From positions 11,991,767-12,055,766 of the forward strand of contig OZ059898.1 of assembly GCA_964057225.1 (NCBI GenBank): DNA of 64,000 bases, written 5' to 3'. The stretch comes from Auanema rhodensis. Lineage: Eukaryota > Nematoda > Chromadorea > Rhabditida > Rhabditidae. A model generated the notes under the pieces. The model made no database searches. It had not been told where the DNA came from and saw only the letters and a list, made by a program, of their open reading frames with translations. This document shows positions 1-12,310 of this stretch, in pieces. Numbering within the stretch: the stretch's first letter is position 1; each line of letters starts with the position of its first letter. The translations under genes and the position numbers were made by a program.

Positions 1-679
1 ATATATCTCATTTAGTCTCGTTTTCTCTCTTCTTTATTGGAGATCGATCAATAATCAAACTTATTCATCAGTCACTTAACAATCTCTTGACTTTCTATAT
101 TTGGAAAATGTGAGAACGAAACCTGCGACAAGAACAGAAAGTACATGTTTACTTGGGTCAGTCAATGCTAGTTTCAAACAACCAATTTGGATTTGGATTT
201 CAAATTATGTGAGCTACTAGTGAAATTGCATTAATCCAACATATGAATATATATAATTTTTTATATTCCACATGATATTTATCTGCTTTTCTGTCTATTT
301 TTTTCATGTTTGAACCCATATGATTGATAAAAATGTGCACCTCTATCATCCTGTCCCTAACTAACAACGTTGTTAGTTTTATTAACAATGAACTTTTTCG
401 TTCTCGTTATGACTATAACAGGTTCACATACGTTTGTAATCATCTGATGATGACTTGTGGAAGAACTTTGTCACATTTAACCTGTTTGAAATGAAAAAAA
501 ATGCAAATATCGGATGTATGTGGGGTGTGGGACTCAGTTTTGAATTTTTCATCCAGCTTTCTGAATTCTGTTGGTCTTCTGTTGACAAGTGCCAGTCCAT
601 TCGTTCAGTTCGTTTATCTGTTTTGTCATATCGTCGTTCAACAGACAAGAAGAAAAGCGAAAGATATGCAATGGGAGAG

Positions 680-682
<3 letters not shown>

Positions 683-740
<58 letters not shown>

Positions 741-743
741 GAG
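683..743. repeat. (GA)n microsatellite
   Basis: Near-perfect GA dinucleotide run of about 52 nt, then a GATA interruption and further GA units. It accounts for the Arg-Glu and Leu-Ser repeat reading frames on the two strands. Confidence 0.95.
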
Positions 744-1200
744 TATTTGTGTGAGTGAGAGAGAGAAGTGCTTTTAGCTTCTTGGCACAAGAGTTGTCTA
801 ATGTTGAAAGTCTCTCTCTCACTCATACAGTTCATTTTTCTCTCTATTTCTCTCTCCTTTGTGCTAGTGCTCTCAGGTGTCTCCGTTTCTTATTATCTTT
901 CGCCGACTGTGTTCAGGTCTTCCTCTGAATCAACTTCATAACCGCAGATCTGGTGTCCTTTCTACTTTCAGTTCTTTTGCTTACCACTGCTCACGCGGCT
1001 TGGCAATCATCCAAACACATTTCTCAAGCAACTATTGTGAGCTCTTGAAACGAAAAGATCATTTAAAAGCAAATAGACGATCAGAAGAGGCGATAATCAA
1101 GTAGTACGAGTACTAGTAATAGTTCGAATTTTCGACTCACAGGCAAAAGCAAGAAAAAACCGGGAAAGCCTGCTTTTCATCCACATGTTTTCCCTCTATT

Positions 1201-1204
<4 letters not shown>

Positions 1205-1237
<33 letters not shown>
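1205..1237. repeat. (CT)n microsatellite
   Basis: Uninterrupted CT dinucleotide run of about 32 nt upstream of the first visible exon of the LIN-14-like gene. Confidence 0.9.
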
Positions 1238-1240
<3 letters not shown>

Positions 1241-1734
1241 CCGCTTCTTCTCATTCTATTTCCCTTTTCTTCCACCTTGTACCTCTTTATCTTTCTCGAT
1301 CGGTCCATCAGTCTACCTTCTATTATAAAGGGGGTTTGTAAGGGAGGTGGAAAATAATATTTTTGACAACCAAAATACAGACCGGACTTATGACTTCCAT
1401 ATTTGGCCATTATGTAGTTGTAATCATTTTGTTTGTTGCATATAGTAGCAGCATCACCAGGTTGGCTGGTCTGCAACAAGCCTGATGCCCCATATTGAAA
1501 ATGGAACAACAACTTATGCTGTTAGCAGACACTAAAGTTGCAGTTGCAATCAAGTAAAGCAAAACAGGTTTCTGTACTAGCAGTTTCCCTCCTTTCTTTC
1601 TCTCTCTATCTCTATATCTCTCTTCCCTCTCTCTTCTGTAAAGCGTACTGATAATCCTGTTGAACTTGTTAGCTAATCTGATAAACAAAAACCATTTTCC
1701 AATTGTGGTGACTAAAAATTCTTTTTTCTTTCAG

Positions 1735-4700
1735 ACAGAACTCAAAGAAGAATCTGATGAAGGCGATTTGGATATGGAAGGAGAGAACGAGAACGAAACC
1801 GAGGAAATGTACGAAACAGATACGAATATCTCATCGACACAAGCTAAAGATACAAGCACGGTCTCTACTTTTTCCTCGCTTTTTCAAGTTTATAGCCATA
1901 TGATATCTCGCTTCATCTCAACGTCATCTCTATTTCAGACTTCGTCATGTCAAAGTGATAAAGATGCTTTAACCGAAAGCCCTTTTCCGGAAGGAGCTGT
2001 GAAGAGGGCTGCCGAGAAAGCAGCTCGTAGTTTCCAAAGTACACAACCCAAGGTTCGTTCATAATTACACTTCTATCTTATTTTGACTTGTTTTATCGCA
2101 TGAACTTATTGATCTCATACACACTATATATAGTTTTTTCATCTACTTTACTATATTTCCACTATATATTCCATTTCTCAGTCTTTTTGACTACTGTACT
2201 TCGGAATATGAACACAAAACCATAAAAAATGGAATTTCCATTAGACCAGACAATGGAATGTTGTATTCATAACAAGTCAAGTACCAAAATCTTCTTCAAT
2301 CGGAACATCAATTTGGGATGAACGCATGGAGAGTTTTAAGGCTTCTCCTATCTCAAGGAACATCTTCTCGCTACTTTGCCATTTTTTTGTGCTCATTGGA
2401 AACTTCATGTCTTTTAGATCTTTATCGCTGTCTTATTGCTATTGCCGCTTTTTTTGGATGTTCGTTAGAAACAACAGTCTGTGGTTGTTCTGGTTAAAAA
2501 GTTCACCTGACAACAAATCGGGCGCTTATTTTTATGGACCATTGTTAACCTACCGGACCTTCATAGCTTGAGGCCTTCATTACCTTATGTTCTTAATTTA
2601 TCTTTCAAATTGGTCTCTCGTACTCTCTGACTATCTTTCTTCTCTCTAATCGATGACCTCAAAAAAAATTTTTTTTATGAAAAAAACGGCAGGTAAACCG
2701 TTTCTAGTCTGTTGACTTGTTGATGGGTGTGATAGATTCACAAAGAACAACGACGGTAATGAAGGAGGGGAGAGGGAGATGAGGCTGTTGAGGGGTAGTG
2801 TTGTAGCCTTTTACGAACCAGTAGCTATAATACGTTTACATGAGCTTGTCGTTCCGAATTGTGGCCCATAACCGTTCACTAGTCTCTCAATCGTTTCGCT
2901 TGTCAGAATTTCCAAAATCTCATGATGCAGACACACCGCACCAGGTAAAATGATGTGAAAACTTATGCGCATGCGATATAGACTTCCTGATCTCTCATGA
3001 AATCATTGAACGTTTTCGAGAGTTCGCATGATTTTTTTTGGTAACAACATGCCTAAACGTCTATCGTGGTCCTAATCAGATCAGCTTACCTTTATACCTA
3101 TCATGTCTATTCTTGATAATGAAAACCTTGGATGATCGTTTATAGTTTTCGTGATCGTTTCGAAACATACGAGGGATAAAAAAACCTTTGAATATAGATA
3201 AAGAAATTGATGAAACATACAAAATAAATGCTGACATGCGAACACATCATCACTTGTTTCACCCATTTTAATGGTTTCTAATCAACGATTTTTTGTTCTT
3301 TAGAAGAGATGTGGAGCAAACTGTTAAGCTGATCAACTTCAGCAATAATCACTGTTATTAGTTTTTCAGCTGCTCTTGCTCAAATCAGAAAAAAACAAAT
3401 CATAGATTGTAGCTTCATGATTCTGCTTCTCTGCTGCCCCTCGTTCATTCTCTCTGTCTCGTTCATTCTCTCTGTATACATTGGGTTAGCAATGAGGAAA
3501 TTACAAACCGGAAGATTTGCTCTCAGTATCTTCAGGTATACAATTTCCTGAATACCGTTCAGTTTTTCATGAATTTTGAAAAAAAGGGAGAAAGAATCAG
3601 GAAAAAAAAAGATAAAAAAACTAGTATTATGCCCTGTGTTTTCCTCTCCTCTTGGTACATGTCGACTTCTGCTTTCTACCTCCGGTCTGATTGGCGAATG
3701 TCAGATGGTTAAATGGATGCTCATCTAGTCTGTGTCGTCTATATCGTCTGCTTTGAGTACTTGACAAAGTTTCTTGCTTGTTGTCTGCTAATTTGAAAGC
3801 AGCACTGTAAGGTAATCCGGACAGCGAACCACAAAGTATTAAGAAGAAGAAAGAAAGGAATATATTTTTTGAGGCAAAAGAAGAGTGACTAATAACATGA
3901 AATTGACTATATTCTTCATTCAAATGTTTTTCATTTTCTTTTCTTCACTTCTAAACCGTTTAAAATAGGCAAGAACATTCACCTCTCTGCACTTTTCGCA
4001 TAAATGAAAAAGGGCGAGTTGAGAGATAAACTCGTATCAAATAGAAAAAAAAGAGAAAAGACAAGACTTTCAGTTTGACATTCCTCTCTCTCGAAAATCC
4101 ATGATAGAAGACAGACTTTCGCTTAAATTCGATTTGAACCATTATCTTCTACTTCTTGTGATTCATTGTCACCTCTTCGTTCATCCTTCTGCCCCCAACC
4201 TCTTGATACATATTGAAAAACTGTATCTTCACAGTCTTGTGAAATACGAAAACCGGAGCTCCAGCCTTATTCGGTATCGAACGTTTTAGAGAGAATCGGC
4301 ATACGGTATGTACTTGCACTTCTGAAACAAACGGGACATAAGCGAGAGATGGTATGGAATTAAATAAAATGAGAGATGCAATTGAATATGAAAAGGAAAC
4401 TAAATCAAGAGATCTGTACTTTCATTTCTGTATCCCCACCCTCTCTCTCTATCTTTCTCTCTTATTCTCTATGCAATTCTAAGTTTTTTCATTTTTCTTT
4501 TTATCATCTTCCTTGTATAAATCGTCTGGGCCTTCATGATAGCTATACCACTACACGTTGTCAATGTCCTATGGACATCACCTTTGTAGAGTCTATCGTC
4601 AACTTTCTGTCATCGTCGTCGACAGGGGCCGTTCATGAACTGGAAGATCAGACGTCAACTTCTCGGCCAAAACAAAAGTGCAAAACGGCCGAACTAGGTG

Positions 4701-7700
4701 GAAAACCTGTATCATATCGGCTGGACAAATGGAAATTTCTTCACAAACTGAGATGAATCAGGAAACTGAGTGTAAACTGAGTTTGTAAGAGAACTCATCT
4801 GCTTTTCTTGTTTAAAGAGTAATAGTGAATCATGTATGTAACAATTCATAACATTATGCTCATCAGTTTTCTCAAAATGCTGAGAGAAGAAAGCTTCAGC
4901 AGCTTTTGAATGACAGGGGTTGTTAAACCCCTAGGCTGTACTGTTTGTTCTCACGCATCTTCGATGATCAAACTTCCTTGACCAGGTTCGAGCATCTTAT
5001 GAAAAGCAAACATGCCTTACGACTGACCAGCTGATGAGGAACATAACGAAGCCGACTCGAGAGAGATAGTACGAGAAAATATGAGAGAAAACTAGAGAAA
5101 ATATATGGGAGATGAACCGTTGAAAACTTAATGAAAACGGGAGCTTTGATCGCGTGTCCGAACCGGTATTGTTGTGAAGAAGTTGAAGCAAATTGCCTGC
5201 TCTTGCTCTCAGGCTTATAATCAAGCTTAATCATCATCTTCATCTTCTTCAGATCAGATATCAAATTTCGAGATCTACACTTGAATACTTCAAAACGGTT
5301 AAAGCGTTCCGATATACATTGCGATCTGGCATCTGTATCAATCTTCGGTTTTTGAGGGAAAAGTATTAATATACTCCCATGGAAGCAAATTGTTTTACTT
5401 CATCTTATGCAAGGAAATACAATCCACTTAATAACAGGTCTAATAAGCTTGCAACATATTTGTTTACAACCTTCTCTTAACTTCTTGCTAATATAACATT
5501 TTCTTTTTGAAATATTTTGGCCTTTTGCTGCCATTTGTTTGTTATTGGAGCCAATGCTATGGCTCGGAATTCAGAAGTCATGTCTCTATTGACTACAGTA
5601 ACAAGTCTATATGCATGAACTTGAAACTCTTTTTATTATTTTTGATGTGACTTGTTCACTTCAGTGTTTGTTTTTTTCTTTTCCACAGAAAAAAAACGCT
5701 ATTGGAATTTGGAAAAAACGAACGTCTCGGGATAACAACTGTTTTGGGTCTAATAACAAGCTAATATTTGTTTAAGAACTACCGTATTTTGGATAGATGA
5801 GTTAATTTCTGCTATTTTTTTGGCACTTCTCCAGTAGTGTCATCCGACTTTCTTTCTTCTTTTCGTACAAACTCTTACTCTTCTTGGGAAGATTTCGCGA
5901 GAAGAGAAGGCAAGACTCAGAGACGGAAAAGCAAGAGAAGGCCGATATACAGGAGGTGCTGGATACCTGTTTTCCTGTCCCGGCATATATATAGAGAGAG
6001 AATGAGAAAATGAGAGACTGAAGATGATGGAACAGCTCCTATCCAAATATTTTGGCAAACGGCAACAGAGCATCCTGCGAAAACGTACGGTGCGAGAGAA
6101 GGGGCCAGTAGCCATGACACAACTTTAGTCATCTCCAAGTCAAAGCATCTTTTTGACATATTTTTCATCAATAATAATCATTTTTTTGCAAATTGAGCAC
6201 AGGGTAACCAATTATATATATACGAAACAAAAGTTAGTAGGCAATAGTCTCGAATGCAATTCAACTACTATTCAAGATTTGTTGGTATTTTTGCTAAAAA
6301 TGTGCTATGTTGATTGGGATGAACAAGCGTGAGAATGGGCATATTAGGCGAAGCGCGAGAAAATTGACACGTTGTTTAACAAACGAAGTCGGAATTTCAC
6401 AACAATTATTACCGATTCAACATCTTCTTTTTCTGGCAATATTTACAAATGAAATATCTCATAGTTTAAGAGGGGGGGGGAGAGATGTCTTATGCTAATG
6501 GTCTTTATTTTATCGTCTTTTTCCTCATAGTAGTAGCTTAAATTTAGGTATTTCCGGTTTTAATTTCCATGTAAATTTATGAAGAGATTGTAATGTGCCT
6601 GAGTAAAGATTGAAAACCGTACGAAAACCATATGACTTCAATCCGACAGCCGGTCCGTTGAAAGCCTAGGCCGGTTCCCGTATTTCCTGTTGTGTTCTCG
6701 TGGATTGTATTGGCTCCCATATTATGTTATCTCTCTCTCTTTCTCTCTTTCTCTCCATTTCTCTCATTATCTCTCTTTGTTCAGTTTATTTTCATGTTCC
6801 TCCTAGTTCATTCAAAACTGTATAGATTTTTTTCCTGAGTAACATGAAATTTGACTGAAAAATTGGCAAATACCAGTAGTGATCTAAGTATTGTGTATGA
6901 CATTAACCAGTTTTGGTCTGACTGTTTGTGCCGTTTTGTCGAGTGTGGTCGAGAATTGTAGCTCTACTCCCCTACCAGCTCTCTCTCTCTCCTTCCCCCC
7001 TCTCTCTCTCTCTCCATCTCTTTATGACTTCATTTCTCTGTGTTGATGTGCATGTTTCAAAACCAGGTCCTAGAGACCTAGCATAGAAGAGCGTACAAAC
7101 GAATGAATACACTCACGATCAAGAAGAGATAGTTAAATGTCAGTTAGTCAGATAAACAACTGAACTAACTATAACAGTGAAAATTAAAATATAACTGTTT
7201 AGTTTGGCAGCACTTCCTCTGTGAATGATTTTGACAGTTGATTGCGATGGGGGGTGGGTGCAAAAATAAAATGTAACATACTATAATTCGAATTTTGATG
7301 TCAGAAAGAAAAAATAGAAAAACACCGTGAGAGAGAAAGGAAGAGAGGAAATAAACGATTGCTATACATAGTAATGGTTAGAGTAAAATCGTTCTCTATT
7401 ATCTTGTTTTGTAAAATCAACTTATTGGCGGTTAGGTGAACTGTTAAAATATATTGGCAAAGGGACTATTAAACGATGTGATTGAGATCGAAAATTATTT
7501 TTAGGCTCATGTTCATGCTATTCTATGATTTCATATTTGCTATTTCAGGTTTTCGCTTGGCAGATGCTTCGTGAATCTGTAACTGATGATGAACTTAGGA
7601 ATGTCCAAATAAGCTTAAGAACATTTCACGGTGAAACCGCATCTCATTTGCTTTCTAGACAACTACCAAAGGTAAGAATTGGAATGGAAAATCTGAAAAT

Positions 7701-8869
7701 CATCTAATCTCAATTTCTAACGGGTCACTGTATGTGCATACTGTATGACTGATTAGAGAAGCAAATGCATATTTTCGTTCGGGTTTTGTCTTTCAATCTT
7801 TTCATCTGACGAATAGCCTGAACGTGAACCTTCAAAAGTACAAACATGAGAGAGCTTGAACAGGAGAAACTAATCGAAACAGGAGAAAAGATGAATGATC
7901 TAAATTCGGGAAAAAATTGATCAATGGTCCATCATCATCTGAAACCTCTACATAGTTCTTGCCATCTAGCTCACATCTTGTCTCTCGTTCTCTTTCTCTC
8001 TTTCAATACTCAATACTCGAACTAACGATTGTGTCTCTGCACTTAATTTGGAAAGTACCCTGAGACCTGAATTTCGAACGCATCTTCTACTTGGCTACCA
8101 TTTGAACAAGCGGTTCTCTTACTACTAGCCACTGTACTCTTGCTTATCTAAATTCAAACTGCCATCAAAAGAGCCTATTGTCCAAGGTCAAACGAAATTT
8201 GCGGTAAAAGATATGAATTAGACTGTATGTGAGGGGTTCTAAGGGAACAACACAATATGGTTTTTTTTCTGAATAGGGGGAAGTTTGAAGAACCACAATA
8301 TGAGTTTGAAAAAAAAGCGAAAGTCCGTAACGTACAATACATGCACTACAACAACAAGAATCCGGAAACTTTGAGCATGAGCGCCTGAACTGAACATAAG
8401 ATGATACAGATGCCATTCTTTAACTAATTTCATCAATTGAAAAGATTATCAATATTTGTTTTCAGATACGTCTAGTGGTTGAGGCTACGATGAGATATTT
8501 CAAATGGGATCAGCTGGCTGAGGAAAGTCAGTTAGCTAAAGCTAAGCTCTTATTAAGTCATTTGAAAAATAATGCTAAAGTTCGAAACTGGACTCTGAGA
8601 GAAGGACGACCTCAAAGGTATGTGATTGTTTTTTTCTAAATTTTTTAATCAAAATTTTGATCATAACTGCCGAAAGAAACTAGTCTTGTAGTTCTTTTTA
8701 ATTTTCTTTCTCTTATCATCATACTAGTATCTGTTTATAACTCAAAAAATTAAATATTTTTGCGTATTCTTTCCTGAATCATAATAGACTTCACAATCCG
8801 GTTCATTACTCTTTTGCTAAGCAAAACTTGAAATCTTTTTAGCCTTCCTCTTCAATTGTCTCACTCTCT

Positions 8870-8909
<40 letters not shown>

Positions 8910-9981
8910 AAATAAAAAGCATTTTTTACGATTAATTGAGAAAAAAAATGATTGAAAAGAACGTTCAAAAAAAGATTTCACGAAGCGTTTTCCTCAATTC
9001 TTATGTATAGATGTTCTATTTGGGATCTGAAGCGAAATTCAACCACGTTTCGCTTCAAACAACAAGGAGGTCGAATCCAGCCCAGTCGCCACGTATATAT
9101 ACATTAATGGTTATCTTCATTAATGGAAAACAATTTTGTATAAAAAATCTGTAATATTTACTTCAATCTCTTTCTCCCTTACACATAGACACACTTACTC
9201 TCGTTTTCACGCTTATGCTTCAATCCTCAAATCTTTAAAAATTATTTTCTTGGGGGAATTACATAACCTCATCAATTGTTGAAAGAATACCAAAAGAAAA
9301 TACTAGCCATTTCTTAGAAAACAAACAAAAATAGAATTTTTCTTCAGCTTAACTGTTCTTTTCTCACTTATTCTTATCTTATTTTTAGAAATCTTATGAT
9401 TTCTCTACTTATCTATCTATCTGCTCAGCATCTCCTTCTGAAAGTTAGATGATGCTGACTAGTTCTTCTATACAAATGGTCCAAATGTAAATGCACTTTG
9501 ATAACTCGTTTCTTGTCTTCTGAAGTTAGACAAAGTCCGAGTGCAAATTGGCGTCATCTACCTAGACATCTATCTACTTACTCATGTTAGAACTGTCGAA
9601 CCGTATTAAGAAAGAAAAAAATATTCGTCTAAAATAAAAGAAGAAGGGGCGAAGATGGTTCGAAAACAGAAAAACTTGACTTTCGAAATATTTTTTAACA
9701 TTCAAGAGTTCAGAAAACAAAAAAAACGAGATACTTTGAATACTACATTCGGTATCTATTTCTTTATATATATCCTTTCCTTTGTCTGTATTCATTGATT
9801 TTTTGAGTTCATTCTTCGATTTGTTTCAACATTTAAACCAATTTTTTTCAGAGCTCCTTCAAGTACAACAACTAATACTCCAAGTATTGATTTAATGTGG
9901 AAGCGATATGCTGCTTTGTTGGGACCAGGAGGAATGGCAGCTATTGGAATGATGCCATCAATTAATCAGCAATCAATGTAG
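1735..9981 (+). CDS. lin-14: LIN-14-like BEN-type heterochronic regulator (3' portion)
   Basis: Exons: 1735-1887, 1939-2052, 7549-7671, 8466-8617 and 9852-9981 (stop TAG 9979-9981); phases are consistent throughout. The gene enters the window already in frame at 1735, so earlier exons probably lie outside it. The first visible exons encode an acidic, Ser/Thr-rich stretch ([16 protein letters not shown]) followed by a basic segment ([13 protein letters not shown]). The next two exons form a compact helical block of about 92 residues (start [20 protein letters not shown], then [19 protein letters not shown], end [12 protein letters not shown]). The tail is short. Introns of 5.5, 0.8 and 1.2 kb contrast with the 45-50 bp introns elsewhere, as is common for developmental regulators. 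The helical block resembles my recollection of the conserved C-terminal DNA-binding (BEN) region of C. elegans LIN-14, the timing factor repressed by lin-4 and let-7. The identity is from memory, not a search. A let-7 seed complement lies downstream. The 51-bp intron 1888-1938 is in frame and could be retained. Confidence 0.5.
2053..7548 (+). other. Large intron of the LIN-14-like gene
   Basis: It runs from the donor gttcgt at 2053 to the acceptor tatttcag at 7548 (about 5.5 kb). CT-rich tracts occur near 6730-6775 and 6980-7015, and a short inverted repeat at 4915-4932 (AGGGGTT, 4-nt loop, AACCCCT). No convincing exon or RNA gene was seen. The open frames inside it lack coding character. Confidence 0.55.
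8874..8906. repeat. (CT)n microsatellite in intron
   Basis: Perfect CT run of about 32 nt in the 8618-9851 intron of the LIN-14-like gene. Confidence 0.9.
9029..9056. repeat. Perfect 9-bp hairpin
   Basis: GAAGCGAAA at 9029-9037 is the exact reverse complement of TTTCGCTTC at 9048-9056, with a 10-nt spacer; one further flanking T-A pair extends the stem. It lies inside an intron of the LIN-14-like gene. It is too short for a miRNA precursor and no function is assigned. Confidence 0.6.
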
Positions 9982-10723
9982 ACTTTCTGAAATGTTCACC
10001 AGAAGCCATTCTGTTCGAGTCTTTCGTCTTATCTCTTTGACAATTCGGCAATAGATTCGACTTTCTTTCACAACAAATGCACATTATATCCATAGAGTAT
10101 TGCCTAATCGTCAAAGATTATTTACTTCAAATTCTGCTGAACTGACTTCCATGAAGTCATGTATGCCATCAATTCTCCATCTTTTGATTGTCTTCTCGGT
10201 TCGTGAAGTATCGCTATTGTATACAAGTATATCTAACTGTAAAATATTTCTAATTGAAAATAGCCGTTGACAATGACCGACGATCTTTCTCCTGCCCATC
10301 ATCATCCCGTAGATTTTTTCCTTCAAATTAATATATATCCATATGCACATTTTTGCGATTAAGAAGAGTATCATCATCATTTTGCCCTTATTACATTTCA
10401 AATTGTCTGGTTTTTTTAGGCTTTTCACTGATATATGTATATTCATTCTTTCCACTTATTTGTGTAAATGTAACGTCATCTTGTCCAATCTCAAGCGGCT
10501 TCTCAAAGTCTGTAATAGATCATCAGGAGCTCATGCTTCACTTATCCATATTCTTATTCTTAGTACATATATTCCACATTTTTCATATCTTAATATGTTA
10601 TTAGCCTTTCATCACACAATCTTATATTCTACTGAATGTTAAAGCCGCGTCTCGCTGAGTCTCCGTTTCAAGCCATGTTCCATGTACTGACTTTCCGTCC
10701 ATGTGTTTCCGAACTTCGCATAA

Positions 10724-10729
10724 TCAGGG
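10724..10729 (+). promoter_or_regulatory. Possible lin-4/miR-125 6-mer seed match
   Basis: TCAGGG pairs with nucleotides 2-7 of lin-4 (CCCUGA). The site is about 740 nt after the stop of the LIN-14-like gene. A 6-mer occurs often by chance and the 3' pairing here is weak, so this is only suggestive. Confidence 0.2.
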
Positions 10730-10754
10730 TATACATGAGAAGTTGAACAAGAAA

Positions 10755-10756
<2 letters not shown>

Positions 10757-10818
<62 letters not shown>

Positions 10819-10819
10819 T
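10757..10819. repeat. (AT)n microsatellite
   Basis: Alternating AT run of about 60 nt with a single G interruption, in the 3' flank of the LIN-14-like gene. Confidence 0.95.
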
Positions 10820-10931
10820 CCATCCTCTAACTACTTTCTTACACCCTCATCACTTAATATTATATTAATAAAATAGCCAAAAAACTCGCAATCCATTCAT
10901 AATAGTAATATTCGTTTGTTCCATCCACTAA

Positions 10932-10939
10932 CTACCTCA
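10932..10939 (+). promoter_or_regulatory. let-7 family seed site (8-mer)
   Basis: CTACCTCA is the perfect 8-mer complement to the let-7 seed (UGAGGUAG). It lies about 950 nt downstream of the stop of the LIN-14-like gene on the transcribed strand. It would be in the mRNA only if the distal polyadenylation signal (11698-11703) is used rather than the one at 10867-10872. Confidence 0.4.
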
Positions 10940-11050
10940 ACAGATCTGACATTCGGTTCCAATTCGGTTCATTTTTCCATTCAAATTTCAGTCATGTCTT
11001 TGTAACGCTTATTATCTTTGTTTTACTCTAGAAAGTGTTTTTTCGTATGT

Positions 11051-11082
11051 AAATACTATATATATATATATATATAGTATTT
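11051..11082. repeat. 32-bp AT-rich perfect palindrome
   Basis: AAATACTA at 11051 and TAGTATTT ending at 11082 flank a TA repeat, giving a perfect 32-bp palindrome. It is capable of cruciform extrusion. No gene or mobile element end is evident. Confidence 0.7.
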
Positions 11083-12276
11083 ATATATAAATATATATAT
11101 AAATCTATAAGTCTACTTCATTTTGATATATTTGATAACACACAAGCACAGTATAAACTATATAAACAAACATATACAGGTTATAATTAATTTCCGTTTG
11201 AAATTACACTTAAGGTGTCCTTTCTATTAATCTTCTTATTCATCAACTTCTACATATTCTTCCTTTTCATGTTTCGGAAAATAGTTCATTTGGAACTACT
11301 AGTTGAGAGTCTGAATATTTGAAATACAAATGCGTAATGACTACGATGTACTTTCTCAATCAAAAGTTTTTTCGGTTTACTCCTAGAAGTCCATTAAATA
11401 TCAAAATTATCCTCAAATTATTTATTAACTTTAGCAACTGGTCATGATGGACATGGCCAAGCTTGTCAGGCTGGTTTTAGCCGTCTTTTCCGAGGACAGT
11501 AAACTTTATTTGAAATTCACAACCGAGACCTGCCTATAGTCATGAACAACAGACTAGGTATTTGAACAAGACATGATGGTTTGGTATAACAGATCAGTCA
11601 ATGTCGTTATACCCAAACAGACGTTGCACTGTTTTACTGAAACTTGAGGTGGAAATTGTGGGAATGGATGATGTTTACAACCATCACAGCATCACATAAT
11701 AAAGATTTTCCATGATGATTCTCGACAGTGATTCCGGTAAAACAACAATTTACAGCAAACTGAGATTATTTGAAGAAATAATTTCATGACAGGCGTGAAC
11801 GATAAATGATTTCCATGATGTTTTCCAGAAACCTGATATTAAAAGAGAAAAATAATAGAAATATAACAAGTGTGTGAGAATATAAAAAGAAAGAGAGAGA
11901 GAGAGAGAGGAAGAGATATGGCTATGATTTTTACTTGAATACCTGCGTAAACAGCATGATCAGCTATACAAAACTTCTCAATTGCTGATACCCACAAATC
12001 CAATTACTACATCAACGTTCAGAGAATTTCAAATAAAACCAGTTTTATCCGAGACAATTGCATAAACTGTTCATATAATTTCTCTCTTTCGATACATTAT
12101 GAATAATCAAGTTGTAAGCTTGAACGTAAAGGTGTGCGGAGAGCATTTCGTGACATGCTAAATCGCCGGCGATGTAGTCACAATACACACATTGTGGTCA
12201 ATCTTATGAATTACACAAGAAAATCAGGAGAGGAAACAACATAACACAAGACCGATTTCATTTATTCTCTTCACTT

Positions 12277-12278
<2 letters not shown>

Positions 12279-12310
<32 letters not shown>
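12279..12310. repeat. (CT)n microsatellite
   Basis: CT run with one TA interruption, intergenic. Confidence 0.85.

Larger units (their letters stand above)
1..1734. other. 5' flank or intron with (GA)/(CT) microsatellites
   Basis: No exon could be supported here. The stretch holds a long (GA)n tract at about 683-743 and a (CT)n tract at about 1205-1237, which generate long but meaningless reading frames on both strands. It ends in a good splice acceptor (ttttttctttcag at 1734), so it is probably intron or 5' region of the + strand gene whose first visible exon starts at 1735. Confidence 0.5.

Noticed and set aside
424-835. Long open frames on both strands around the (GA)n tract
   Set aside because: They are Arg-Glu or Leu-Ser repeats created by the microsatellite, with no splice context or conserved sequence.
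9067-9080. GGTCGAATCC resembling a Pol III B box
   Set aside because: No matching A box at the right distance and no cloverleaf could be drawn.
11205-11221. TTACACTTAAGGTGTCC resembling the 3' pairing part of a lin-4 site
   Set aside because: The seed portion does not pair, so it is not a credible lin-4 target.
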